Source of the DNA: Methylotenera_A sp031429035
Lineage (GTDB): Bacteria > Pseudomonadota > Gammaproteobacteria > Burkholderiales > Methylophilaceae
Assembly (NCBI GenBank): GCA_031429035.1
Contig: JANOYU010000085.1
Location: 1 to 11,482, forward strand
Reading direction: 5' to 3'
DNA length: 11,482 nucleotides
Below the pieces are notes generated by a model, which searched no databases, was not told where the DNA came from, and worked only from the letters and a program-made list of their open reading frames with translations. Made by a program: the position numbers and the translations under genes. Of this stretch, positions 1 through 7,446 are shown in pieces (within the stretch, counting starts at the first letter, position 1; the number at the start of each line of letters is the position of its first letter).

Positions 1-1380
1 TGGAAACTCAAACGGCGCGTGGTTGCTGGATGAGAACGCCAGTGTAAAAAACGGCTTGCCGCTGGCATGATGTGCCAATAATTGCTCGTGAGTTTTATTG
101 AGTAAATCTTCGTCAGATACGCCCCAACTGCCCACAAATATCGGGTTTTTATAATCTTTTTGATCGGTAATTTGATTAAAACCATTACCCAGAAAAAAGC
201 TACGCATATTGTCAAAATGTGATTCGCCACCATAGATAAACTCGGCGTTATAGCCTTGTTTGCTTAGTAATGTTGCAAGCGTAAAAAAGTTTTTCTGGCT
301 TAGCGATAATTTAACAGTACTCTCTGACGGTGTTGGTTGAAAACCAGCGGTAACCGCCTCTATGCCGCGCACACTGCGCGTGCCAGTTGCATACAATTGT
401 TCAAGCCAAATGCCCTCTTCTTTGAGTTTTTCTAAATTGGGCGTAACAGGCTTTCCACCAAGTGATTCTACAAAGCCTGCACCTAAACTTTCTTGCAAAA
501 TAATGACTAAATTAAGCGGTTTATCGCGGGTTATAGTTGGTATTAAAGTTTTGAGTGTGGGAATATCGGTGTCTGTTGCACCTGTTAATTTGAAAATTTC
601 TGCTCTATCCATTTTTCCGTAAATAGCGCTCGATTTACTTTCGTGTTGCAAATCGTAAATGGCGTAAAAAACTGAGTAACCAGAATTAATCACCAAGCTA
701 TTCACCATACTATCTGCTGTAATAGCAAATAACGCGGGGTTTGCGGGGCGATGGCCAATGGTTGAGCGTATTGCAAAAGCGGTTAATAGAAATATGAGCG
801 GCCAAAGCAACCATATTTTTTTGTTTGACCATGTTGGCTGAGCACTGAGCCATGGCCGCATAAAACGCCGCATCGCCCATATACCTAGCACTACAAAGCC
901 AATGCTGGCAAACACGTGAATTTTAAAACCACCCCACAGCATGCTCACTACCTCATGCGGGTATTTTAAATATTCTACAAATAAGCGGTTTGGGCGCACG
1001 TCATATTCGGCAATAAAACCTGGCGTTGCGGCCTCTAAAAACACAAGCAGAGCGATTGAGATGATGACCCAAAAATAAGTGAATATTTGCCAAGCTTTAA
1101 AAAAGCGTTTAATGGCTAACAGCGGCGCAAACAACAGCGGCACTAAGGCCAGTAAGCAAAGCTGAATAACATCAACACGCACGCCCTGCAATAAAATTTC
1201 GGCTAATTTACCTGTGACGCTAACGCGATCAAACTTCCAAATTACTAAGCCCAGCCTAGAAGCTGAAAGTATAAGCAAACCTAATAAAACCATAGCAACA
1301 AGTGGTGCAAATGGCCCAAGCTTGTTACTTACTGCCCAAATAGTTTGCTGAATTTTTTTGATAAAAGAGGATATAGACAT
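1..1380 (-). CDS. LtaS/OpgB-type phosphoglycerol transferase, C-terminus outside the window
   Basis: Reading leftward from ATG 1378-1380 there is an open frame of 460 codons to the window edge, so the C-terminus is missing. About five hydrophobic segments are visible (roughly residues 24-42, 68-90, 98-117, 148-170, 187-204), then an extracytoplasmic alkaline-phosphatase-like (sulfatase superfamily) domain. Seen motifs are VIILQES (292-298, Glu297 as a metal ligand candidate), TGTRSVRGIEA (332 onward, Thr334 the likely nucleophile), YGGESHFDNM (383-392) and SSNHAP (451-456). The family takes phosphoglycerol from phosphatidylglycerol and transfers it to an acceptor, releasing diacylglycerol; in Gram-negatives the known acceptors are periplasmic glucans. 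The acceptor here is unknown. The metal ligands expected near the C-terminus cannot be checked. The gene lies 86 bases behind the lplT-like gene and has a possible promoter of its own; its ribosome site is weak. Confidence 0.88.
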   Translation of the reverse strand, partial: MSISSFIKKIQQTIWAVSNKLGPFAPLVAMVLLGLLILSASRLGLVIWKFDRVSVTGKLAEILLQGVRVDVIQLCLLALVPLLFAPLLAIKRFFKAWQIFTYFWVIISIALLVFLEAATPGFIAEYDVRPNRLFVEYLKYPHEVVSMLWGGFKIHVFASIGFVVLGIWAMRRFMRPWLSAQPTWSNKKIWLLWPLIFLLTAFAIRSTIGHRPANPALFAITADSMVNSLVINSGYSVFYAIYDLQHESKSSAIYGKMDRAEIFKLTGATDTDIPTLKTLIPTITRDKPLNLVIILQESLGAGFVESLGGKPVTPNLEKLKEEGIWLEQLYATGTRSVRGIEAVTAGFQPTPSESTVKLSLSQKNFFTLATLLSKQGYNAEFIYGGESHFDNMRSFFLGNGFNQITDQKDYKNPIFVGSWGVSDEDLLNKTHEQLLAHHASGKPFFTLAFSSSNHAPFEFP

Positions 1381-1408
1381 TACAAATATAGCTTTAATGT
1401 AAAACACA

Positions 1409-1414
1409 ATTATA
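1409..1414 (-). promoter_or_regulatory. Possible -10 box for the phosphoglycerol transferase gene
   Basis: A perfect TATAAT lies on the minus strand in the 86-base gap, about 28 bases before the ATG at 1380. No good -35 is found; GCAACA at a 17-base spacing matches TTGACA at only three positions. A weak internal promoter is plausible, and read-through from the lplT-like gene remains equally likely because no terminator is visible in the gap. Confidence 0.35.
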
Positions 1415-1466
1415 GCTGCAAAGGGCTTAACTGTTGCAGATTACAACTACTAGAAGGCATCATTAA

Positions 1467-2780
1467 CTAACGTTTAAGCAAAGCAATAAGAGTGCGCCAA
1501 TATTCGGGCTGGCGCAAACATAAATAAACCGCAACCAGTAAATTTAAAGCGGCAGTTATTAAAAATAATTGTGGAATGCTATAGCCTTGGCTAAAAATCC
1601 AAACTGAAAAACCAGCCGAAACCACCATAAAAAATGCATTCATAATGTTATTGGCGGCGATGATACGTGATTGAACTTTTTTATCAACGCGGCTTTGAAT
1701 CAACACATAAAGTGGCACAATGTAAAAGCCGCCAAATAAGCCTATTAAACCAATATCGACAAGTAATCGCCAATTACTTAAGCTAGCCATAAATTGCATA
1801 CTGCTATGCAGAGCATCGCCAGCACCCGCATGGATATTGGCGCTTGAGGCATATAAATCTGCTCCAAAGATTGTCATGCCCAATGCGCCAAACATTACTA
1901 GCCCTAATTCTAGCCGCCCGTGCGATAATTTTTCGCACAAAAGTGAGCCAATGCCAATGCCAATAGAAAACACACTGAGCAGCAAAATAAACACACTTTC
2001 ATCGCCATGCAGCACGTTTTTTGCTAAGTTTGGAAACTGTGCCAACAACGTTGCGCCGTAAAACCAAAACCACGAAATAGCCACAATTGCTACCCAAATA
2101 GGTTGTTGCGGCCAAATGAGTTTAACGTTTTTAATGGTCTCAGTGATTGGGTTCCAGTTGATTTTTAGGCTTGGTTCAGCAGCTGGCGTATTTGGCACGC
2201 CACGGCTTGTCCAGTATCCCAAGCCTGCAATCAATAAAATAGCCAAACTGGTTAATAACTCGTGATTATTTAACGTAGCCAGCCATGCACCCAGTATTTG
2301 GCCAAGCAAAATGGCGATAAAACTACCCATCTCCACCATGCCATTGCCGCCAATCAGCTCATTTGGTTTTAAGTGTTGCGGCAAATAGGCATATTTCACT
2401 GGCCCAAATAAGGTGGAATGCATGCCCATCATAAATAGCGCCGCGCCTAGCAGCCAAATATTATGTAAAAAGAAACCCGCGCTGGCAAACGTCATAATGC
2501 CAATTTCAAATACTTTTACCAGGCGAATAATCTGCGATTTTTCATATTTATCGGCAATTTGGCCAGCAGTGGCCGAGAACAAAAAAAACGGCAAAATAAA
2601 CAAACCTGGCAGTAAAGTAGCCAAAGTTGCGCCATTAATACTACTTAAACTGGCTGCGTGAAAAGCCACCAAGGTAATCAGCGCGGTTTTAAATACGTTA
2701 TCGTTAAACGCACCTAAAAATTGCGTAAAGAAAAATGGACGAAAACGTTGTTGCTTTAATAAACTAAATTGGTTGCTCAT
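1467..2780 (-). CDS. lplT: LplT-type lysophospholipid transporter (MFS)
   Basis: This 437-residue protein is rich in hydrophobic helices, consistent with the 12-helix MFS fold. The N-terminal FLGAFNDNVFKTAL (21-34) is characteristic of the LplT family, and GPVKYAYLPQ (126-135), NELIGGNGMVE (140-150) and GLFGGFYIVPLYVLIQ (347-362) are further family blocks. LplT flips lysophospholipids such as lyso-PE from the outer to the inner leaflet of the cytoplasmic membrane, where Aas re-acylates them. In many bacteria the two are fused or adjacent; here aas lies two genes upstream on the same strand. The protein is somewhat longer than E. coli LplT (about 400 residues). Residues about 308-325, in a loop before a late helix, are encoded by a copy of a palindromic repeat (1805-1853). 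The gene starts 49 bases after the hydrolase stop with only a weak ribosome site (AAAGAT). Exact substrate is inferred. Confidence 0.85.
   Translation of the reverse strand: MSNQFSLLKQQRFRPFFFTQFLGAFNDNVFKTALITLVAFHAASLSSINGATLATLLPGLFILPFFLFSATAGQIADKYEKSQIIRLVKVFEIGIMTFASAGFFLHNIWLLGAALFMMGMHSTLFGPVKYAYLPQHLKPNELIGGNGMVEMGSFIAILLGQILGAWLATLNNHELLTSLAILLIAGLGYWTSRGVPNTPAAEPSLKINWNPITETIKNVKLIWPQQPIWVAIVAISWFWFYGATLLAQFPNLAKNVLHGDESVFILLLSVFSIGIGIGSLLCEKLSHGRLELGLVMFGALGMTIFGADLYASSANIHAGAGDALHSSMQFMASLSNWRLLVDIGLIGLFGGFYIVPLYVLIQSRVDKKVQSRIIAANNIMNAFFMVVSAGFSVWIFSQGYSIPQLFLITAALNLLVAVYLCLRQPEYWRTLIALLKR
1805..1853. repeat. Palindromic repeat, copy 1, inside the lplT-like gene
   Basis: Bases 1823-1841 are identical over 19 bases to 11378-11396 behind comM. 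The right flank GGCATATAAA matches copy 2 at 7425-7434. The arms are imperfect: 1805-1820 begins TATGC and ends CGCC, and 1839-1853 is its partial reverse complement (GGCG...GCATA). Unlike the other two copies it lies in an open reading frame and leaves the frame intact, encoding about residues 308-325 of the transporter. A 19-base match by chance in a window of this size is very unlikely. Confidence 0.55.
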
Positions 2781-2829
2781 GAGTTATCTTTAGGTTTTAT
2801 CTCTAGTTTTATGTGTGGTGTTTTTAAAT

Positions 2830-3681
2830 TTAAGGCAGCCATTTTTTTAGCCATGCGTTACGATACAAAAATAAAGCATCATCGGCATGGCCTGCGCCTT
2901 GTACCCATTCAATATGTGCTTTGCTTTTGCTTGCATTTACTAAAGTTTGCGCGCGAGCAGGGCGAATAATCTTATCTGCTGTGCCATTAATCACGTAAAT
3001 GGGCTGCTTAATAGCATTAACCCAAGCCAGTGTTTGCATCGGGTAGCGCATTAGCAAGCTAACCGGCACAAGGCTTGGCATTTTTTCTTGGGCAATATTT
3101 TGTAGCGAATCGTAAGCTGCAACCAAAAATACTGGGTTTTGTTGGTGCTGCGCAGCTAGGGAAAGCGCAACGCCAGTGCCAATGGAATAACCAAAAATGA
3201 ATATTTTGTCTGACTTTTCTTGCGTCGTAAGCCATTGGTATGCACTTTCTGCATCGCTTAGTAGATCGTCTTGGCTAAACCAACAATCGGCCGAACGACC
3301 ATAGCCTGGATAATCCCACGTCATTAAATTGTAGCCCAGTGCGTGAAACGCATAAGCGTAGTCGTTAATACTGGCAAGACTTTCGCCATTGCCGTGGTTC
3401 ATCATAATGGTGCCTTTAGCGTTTTTAATGCGCCAAATAGCCACATGCAGCTTACCGCAATTACCATTAATAAAGGCTTGTTTTGCGCTATCGCCCGCCG
3501 TGGGTTGCCAATTGGCTGGCACAACTTGCGCATATTGCGCAGGAAACAACATGCTTTTTTGCATTAAATACAATGCGCCACAAGCCAATATCCATGCGCC
3601 TGTCAGGGCAGCGATTATTTTGTTAAATAACTTCAAAAAAACGCCGCGTTTCAAATATGCTGTTGGCAAATGTGTTGCCAT
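2830..3681 (-). CDS. Membrane-anchored alpha/beta hydrolase (Bem46/ABHD-like, S33 group)
   Basis: The 283-residue frame has one hydrophobic anchor or uncleaved signal at about residues 21-40 and then an alpha/beta-hydrolase domain. Visible motifs are the oxyanion-loop HGNGE (96-100), DYPGYGRS (123-130), the nucleophile elbow GYSIG (164-168, Ser166), Asp236 in NGTADK and His265 in GAGHADD, giving a complete Ser-Asp-His triad. The family holds esterases, lipases and peptidases, so the substrate cannot be read from sequence. Placement between an aas-like and an lplT-like gene suggests, but does not show, a lipid or lysophospholipid substrate outside the cytoplasmic membrane. The ATG at 3679-3681 overlaps the upstream amidohydrolase by 59 bases and has no clear ribosome site. 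A TTG at 3634-3636 would give 268 residues beginning just before the anchor with a 14-base overlap, which looks more typical. Confidence 0.85.
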   Translation of the reverse strand: MATHLPTAYLKRGVFLKLFNKIIAALTGAWILACGALYLMQKSMLFPAQYAQVVPANWQPTAGDSAKQAFINGNCGKLHVAIWRIKNAKGTIMMNHGNGESLASINDYAYAFHALGYNLMTWDYPGYGRSADCWFSQDDLLSDAESAYQWLTTQEKSDKIFIFGYSIGTGVALSLAAQHQQNPVFLVAAYDSLQNIAQEKMPSLVPVSLLMRYPMQTLAWVNAIKQPIYVINGTADKIIRPARAQTLVNASKSKAHIEWVQGAGHADDALFLYRNAWLKKWLP

Positions 3682-4855
3682 TAAATGCGATTAAGCGCTT
3701 TAAGGCAAAATCAAACATAATCGGGTTATATAGACGCATGGTTTTTAAAAATTCCACGTGCGCAACATCTAATAAGTTTTTGCTTACCAATTGCTTTAAC
3801 GAAGTAATTGGCAAAATGGCTGGCAGCGGATAATCAGAGCCATTAAGCAAGCGGCTGTGCAAATCGGTGCGTTGCAACAAGGGGGCAATTGCCCAAGCGT
3901 GATTTTGTAAAGCAATGGCAGAAATTTCGCCAAATAATAAATTTTTATATTTAGCTTCATCCATCATGCGCAAAAATAGGTCAAAACTTTTTACGCGCTT
4001 ATTGCCGTTATCGTAATCAATATCTTCGCCATCGCTTGCACAATGCGCTAGCACAACGCGTACGCCAGCATCTAGCGCGCGGCGCAATTTAAGCGGGTTG
4101 GCATCATCTTGGTTGCCGCCTTGCACTGCGCTTTCGCGGCCTGTGTGGCAAATAATCGGCATATTTAAACGTGCGCAAGCGGCATAAAACGCATTACATT
4201 TTTTATGCGCTGGGTCTATGCCCATGCCTTGCGGCAGCCATTTTATGGCGCGTGCTTTATTGGCTTTGGCTTTTTCTAGCGCATCAATGGCATCGGCGCG
4301 ATACGGGTGAATACTGGCCACCCACTCAAACGCTTGCGGCGCAGCCTTCGCCACGTCTTGTGCGTATTGGTCTGGAATATGAAATATAGATTTATCTGGC
4401 ACTGGCTTGCCATTTGCATCGTGAAACCAATCAAATGCAAACAACATCAGCTTAAAGCCATTAGGCATTTCAGCCACTAAATCAATTTTTCTTTGTACTA
4501 CGCTGGTGTCAATATTCTCGGCAGTTGCGCAACTACCATTCATGTAAAAATATTTTTGTATTTTTAAAATGGGATGCATATAGCTATCCATGGCGGGGTT
4601 CACCCAAACTGCGCTATCAATTTGCCGCGCCGCGTCACCTGTGCCCACTAAATGCACGTGGCTGTCCCACACTTGTGCAACATCTATCCCAGCCCAAATT
4701 TGCTGCATAAGGGGGTGGTTTTTAATATCATCTGGCAGGCCAGATAAACAAGGATTGCTTAAGCCTTGTTCTGGCCAAAATTTGTAGCCAGCATAAGCCA
4801 AACCAGAAACGCTAGCCGCACCTACACCCAATAAAAATTGCCTTCTGTTCATCAT
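3623..4855 (-). CDS. Tat-exported metal-dependent hydrolase, amidohydrolase-2 type
   Basis: The 410-residue protein starts with a twin-arginine signal: NRRQFLLG (3-10, Arg4-Arg5), a short hydrophobic stretch and AYA near residue 22. The rest resembles the TIM-barrel amidohydrolase_2 family. Candidate metal or catalytic residues are Asp64, His66 and His68 in WDSHVHL, His237 in ICHTGRE, His271 in VLAHCASDGED and Asp341 in NGSDYPLP; Lys205 in AIKWLP is conserved in position for this fold. The family covers decarboxylases, lactonases and amidases, so no reaction can be assigned. Tat export implies folding, perhaps with metal, before reaching the periplasm. The gene begins 13 bases after the aas-like stop and its end overlaps the next hydrolase, so the three are probably co-transcribed and translationally coupled. 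Either of two adjacent ATG codons could start it. Confidence 0.82.
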   Translation of the reverse strand: MMNRRQFLLGVGAASVSGLAYAGYKFWPEQGLSNPCLSGLPDDIKNHPLMQQIWAGIDVAQVWDSHVHLVGTGDAARQIDSAVWVNPAMDSYMHPILKIQKYFYMNGSCATAENIDTSVVQRKIDLVAEMPNGFKLMLFAFDWFHDANGKPVPDKSIFHIPDQYAQDVAKAAPQAFEWVASIHPYRADAIDALEKAKANKARAIKWLPQGMGIDPAHKKCNAFYAACARLNMPIICHTGRESAVQGGNQDDANPLKLRRALDAGVRVVLAHCASDGEDIDYDNGNKRVKSFDLFLRMMDEAKYKNLLFGEISAIALQNHAWAIAPLLQRTDLHSRLLNGSDYPLPAILPITSLKQLVSKNLLDVAHVEFLKTMRLYNPIMFDFALKRLIAFNGNTFANSIFETRRFFEVI

Positions 4856-4868
4856 TAAGTGCTTAGTA

Positions 4869-7001
4869 TTATGCAGCTTCTGCCATTTGTTTTAGCGTCA
4901 CATAATCGGTTTTACCCGTGCCCAACAGTGGAATTTCTTCTACAGCAATAATTTTGCGTGCCACTGCTAGTTCTGGCAGGCCTAAGTTTTTGGCGACCAT
5001 TTGCAAATCTTCACGTTTTAATAGTTTATCGGTAGTAAATAACAAAATGCTTTCGCCACGTTGCGCATCGGCTATAGAGCTAGCGGCATGCAGTTTATCG
5101 GGCGCACAGGTACAGGCAATATGTTCTACTACTTCAAGTGACACCATCTCACCCGCCACTTTGGCAAAGCGTTTCACGCGGCCTTTAATGTGCACATAGC
5201 CTTCGGCATCTAGCGCCACAATATCGCCTGTGTTGTACCAGCCATCTGGTGGTGGTTTTAGCACGCCGGGGTTATCAAATAAGTAATAGCCCATCATCAC
5301 ATTTTCGCCTTTCACATGCAGTAACCCACCATTGTCTATGCCAGGAACCGCTTCTAGCTTGTGTTCTAGCCCAGGTACCAATTGGCCAACGCTACCATTT
5401 AAATTGGCCATGGGCGTATTAATTGAGATGCCTGGTGCGCATTCGGTGGCGCCATAAGCCTCTAAAATGCGGATACCAAATTTTTCTTGGTACGTTTTGC
5501 GCACTTCATCATTGAGTTTTTCGGCGCCAGCAACGACTAACTTAAGTTTGTAAAAATCGTAAGGGTGGGCGAACTTTGCGTAGTTGCCTAAAAAAGTGGA
5601 GGTTGCAAAAAAGATAGTGCAGCCGCGATCGTAAATAATTTCTGGTATAACTTTGTATTGCAGCGGCGATGGAAAAATATTAATTTTAACGCCATTAAAC
5701 AAGCCCAGCAGCGTGCCAGTAAACCCAAACGAGTGAAATACGGGCAGCACCATCATCATTTTGTCAGTTGGGTTAACATCTAGCACCGCCATAATTTGCG
5801 CGATATTGGCCAAAATACTTTTGTGCGAGTGCACCACGCCCTTGGGTTTACCCTCGCTGCCCGACGTAAACAACACCACACCAGCTTGCTCAGATTGATT
5901 GGTTTCCATGGCTAGGCGCGGATAATGTAGCGCGTAACCCATTAACCAAGCGCGATCCATCACACCAAAATCGGCACGTAAATCTTCCAAATAAACAATA
6001 TTCAGGTTTTGTAGGCTTGCCACTACCGTTTCTAGCGCCGCCGCCTCGATAAACTTGTGCGAGGTAATGACAGTTTTAATATTGGCAGCAATACAGGCAT
6101 TTTGCATGCCTGCGGTGCCAGCCGTATAGTTTAATAGCGCGGGTATGCGGTTAAACGCGCTCATACCCAACAACAACGCCAGCGTGTTGGTAATATTTGG
6201 CATCAACACCGCCACCACTTCATTTGATTGGCTTACTTTGCTGGCAATACGACCCAATGCCAAACTTTTTTTCAGCAACTCTTGGTAGGTTTCTTCGGTT
6301 TCGTTCATATCCTCAATTAATTTGTAGTTACTGCCAAATTTATCTACCGCATCTAAAAATGCCTCAAATAATGTGCGGCTTTTTTGTGCTTGAAACAGCA
6401 TTTTTTGCATCACGCTGCGCATGCCTTCACCCGCAATACGGCGCCGCTGCTTGGCGGTAGGAAAGCTGCGGTGGGTAGGCTTAGGCATCACCACGCTAGT
6501 GGTGGGCATAATAGTTAAGGTGACTTTGGGGTGCAGTTTGCGCGGGTGATGGCTAGATAATCGGCCAAAATACGATTCAGCAGCGCCATCAATACGCACC
6601 GGCAAAATGGTCGCGCCTGTTTTGGCTGCTACAAAACCTGGGCCGTCATAAATCTTCATTAAGCTGCCAGTTAGCGTAATGCGCCCTTCGGGAAATATCA
6701 CCACATTGTGACCTGCCTCTAGCAATTTAATGACTTTTTTCATGGCGTATGGGCTGGCAGGGTCTACCGCCAAGTGTGGCGTTAAGCGCAAAAATTGGCG
6801 ATACCACCAGTTTTTTAGAACTGTAGTATGGACAACGAAAGTGGCTTTTTTGGGAATATACAAGCCTAGCAATAAGCCATCTAAAAATGATTCATGGTTA
6901 GCTACAATCAACAATCTGTTCTCTGCGGGTAGGTTTTCTAAACCGCGAATTTGCACCCTAAATAATATTTTGCTAATCAAACGCAGCAAACTTGCAATCA
7001 T
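4869..7001 (-). CDS. aas: Bifunctional Aas-type lysophospholipid acyltransferase / acyl-ACP synthetase
   Basis: The 710 residues match the usual size of E. coli Aas (719). The N-terminal third is a PlsC acyltransferase with NHESFLD (35-41; His36 and Asp41 form the HX4D motif) and FPEGR (103-107). From about residue 210 follows an AMP-binding adenylation domain: P-loop FTSGSEGKPKG (378-388), YGATE (516-520), YNTGD (589-593, Asp593) and the C-terminal lysine loop LLGTGK (Lys697). Aas activates a fatty acid with ATP, loads it on ACP and transfers it to the 2-position of lysophospholipids on the cytoplasmic face of the inner membrane. A strong ribosome site, AGGGG at 7008-7012, lies 6 bases before the ATG. 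The gap to the arsR-type stop is 21 bases, so joint transcription is likely. Substrate range is inferred from the family and from the lplT-like partner downstream. Confidence 0.92.
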   Translation of the reverse strand: MIASLLRLISKILFRVQIRGLENLPAENRLLIVANHESFLDGLLLGLYIPKKATFVVHTTVLKNWWYRQFLRLTPHLAVDPASPYAMKKVIKLLEAGHNVVIFPEGRITLTGSLMKIYDGPGFVAAKTGATILPVRIDGAAESYFGRLSSHHPRKLHPKVTLTIMPTTSVVMPKPTHRSFPTAKQRRRIAGEGMRSVMQKMLFQAQKSRTLFEAFLDAVDKFGSNYKLIEDMNETEETYQELLKKSLALGRIASKVSQSNEVVAVLMPNITNTLALLLGMSAFNRIPALLNYTAGTAGMQNACIAANIKTVITSHKFIEAAALETVVASLQNLNIVYLEDLRADFGVMDRAWLMGYALHYPRLAMETNQSEQAGVVLFTSGSEGKPKGVVHSHKSILANIAQIMAVLDVNPTDKMMMVLPVFHSFGFTGTLLGLFNGVKINIFPSPLQYKVIPEIIYDRGCTIFFATSTFLGNYAKFAHPYDFYKLKLVVAGAEKLNDEVRKTYQEKFGIRILEAYGATECAPGISINTPMANLNGSVGQLVPGLEHKLEAVPGIDNGGLLHVKGENVMMGYYLFDNPGVLKPPPDGWYNTGDIVALDAEGYVHIKGRVKRFAKVAGEMVSLEVVEHIACTCAPDKLHAASSIADAQRGESILLFTTDKLLKREDLQMVAKNLGLPELAVARKIIAVEEIPLLGTGKTDYVTLKQMAEAA

Positions 7002-7022
7002 ACTTTTCCCCTAAAAATCTGG

Positions 7023-7328
7023 CTAAATTTCATTTTTTATATAATTTAAAACATTATCTATTTGGCTAGTGATGTGTGTTTTATCGACCCAAAAAAATAC
7101 TTCCTTGCCAATTTTCTCGCTCTGCAATGCGCCACTGTGATGTAATAATTTTAAGTGGTGCGTAACTGCAGTGCGGCCCAACTTAGAGCTTGCCACAATT
7201 TGCAAAATATTTAAACGTTCTTCTTTATCAAATGTTAATAAAATGCGCTGGCGCTGTTCATCACCTAGCGCGATAAATAAATTGGAGATATTTTTCCACT
7301 CGTTTGGGATTTCAGTAGTTAACTTCAT
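7023..7328 (-). CDS. ArsR-family winged-helix repressor without cysteines
   Basis: The protein has 101 residues, typical for ArsR/SmtB regulators. FIALGDEQRQRILLTF (18-33) is the usual first helix block. The recognition helix-turn-helix spans about 40-67, with KLGRTAVTHHLKLLHHSGAL at 49-68, followed by a beta wing (EKIGKEVFFWVD, 71-82). There is no cysteine anywhere, so the classical ELCVC metal site is absent; several histidines exist, but no metal site can be named. The ligand is unknown. Being first in line before aas, with a 21-base gap and the same strand, it is the likely local regulator of the lipid genes. The ATG is not preceded by a ribosome site and lies where transcription would start, so the message may be leaderless. 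No other good start codon exists nearby. Confidence 0.85.
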   Translation of the reverse strand: MKLTTEIPNEWKNISNLFIALGDEQRQRILLTFDKEERLNILQIVASSKLGRTAVTHHLKLLHHSGALQSEKIGKEVFFWVDKTHITSQIDNVLNYIKNEI

Positions 7329-7346
7329 AACTATATAATTAGTTAT
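7327..7346. promoter_or_regulatory. Candidate ArsR operator
   Basis: A perfect inverted repeat with 7-base arms (ATAACTA and TAGTTAT) separated by 6 bases covers the -10 box and runs into the start codon of the arsR-type gene. A dimeric winged-helix protein bound here would block RNA polymerase, which fits autorepression. Its role as the operator is inference from position and symmetry. Confidence 0.55.
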
Positions 7347-7363
7347 TTAGTTTTGTCTGTCAA
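7335..7363 (-). promoter_or_regulatory. Sigma-70 promoter of the arsR-aas cluster
   Basis: On the minus strand a consensus -35 TTGACA (7358-7363) is followed after exactly 17 bases by AATTAT (7335-7340), which matches TATAAT at four positions including the key A2 and T6. Initiation six to eight bases downstream would fall at or within a base or two of the ATG at 7326-7328. Confidence 0.6.
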
Positions 7364-7388
7364 GCGTTATTTTAAACAACATTAAAAC

Positions 7389-7431
7389 ATATGCCCTGCA
7401 AGCCGCGTACATATTGGCTTGCAGGGCATAT
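7389..7431. repeat. Palindromic repeat, copy 2, perfect 16-base arms
   Basis: Arms 7389-7404 and 7416-7431 are perfect reverse complements (ATATGCCCTGCAAGCC on the left) around an 11-base loop. The loop and right arm resemble copy 3 behind comM: 28 of 35 bases agree from the loop through the right flank, including ATATTGGC and TGCAGGGCAT. It sits between the amtB terminator and the arsR promoter. In RNA it would form a stable hairpin in either orientation, but it has no strong U run for a classical terminator. Confidence 0.75.
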
Positions 7432-7446
7432 AAAAATGCACGTATA

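Noticed and set aside
3389..3694. Plus-strand open frame of 101 codons opposite the alpha/beta hydrolase
   Set aside because: It is antisense to the catalytic domain with a complete triad, and has no recognisable domain or ribosome site.
5799..5812. GCGATATTGGCC inside aas as a further copy of the palindromic repeat
   Set aside because: Only the ATATTGGC core is shared; flanks do not match, and the codons simply encode a common Ala-Asn-Ile.
6080..6120. AATATTGGCAGCAATACAGGCAT inside aas as a fourth repeat copy
   Set aside because: Resemblance is limited to short pieces with a different spacing, and it codes for a region expected to be conserved in adenylation domains.
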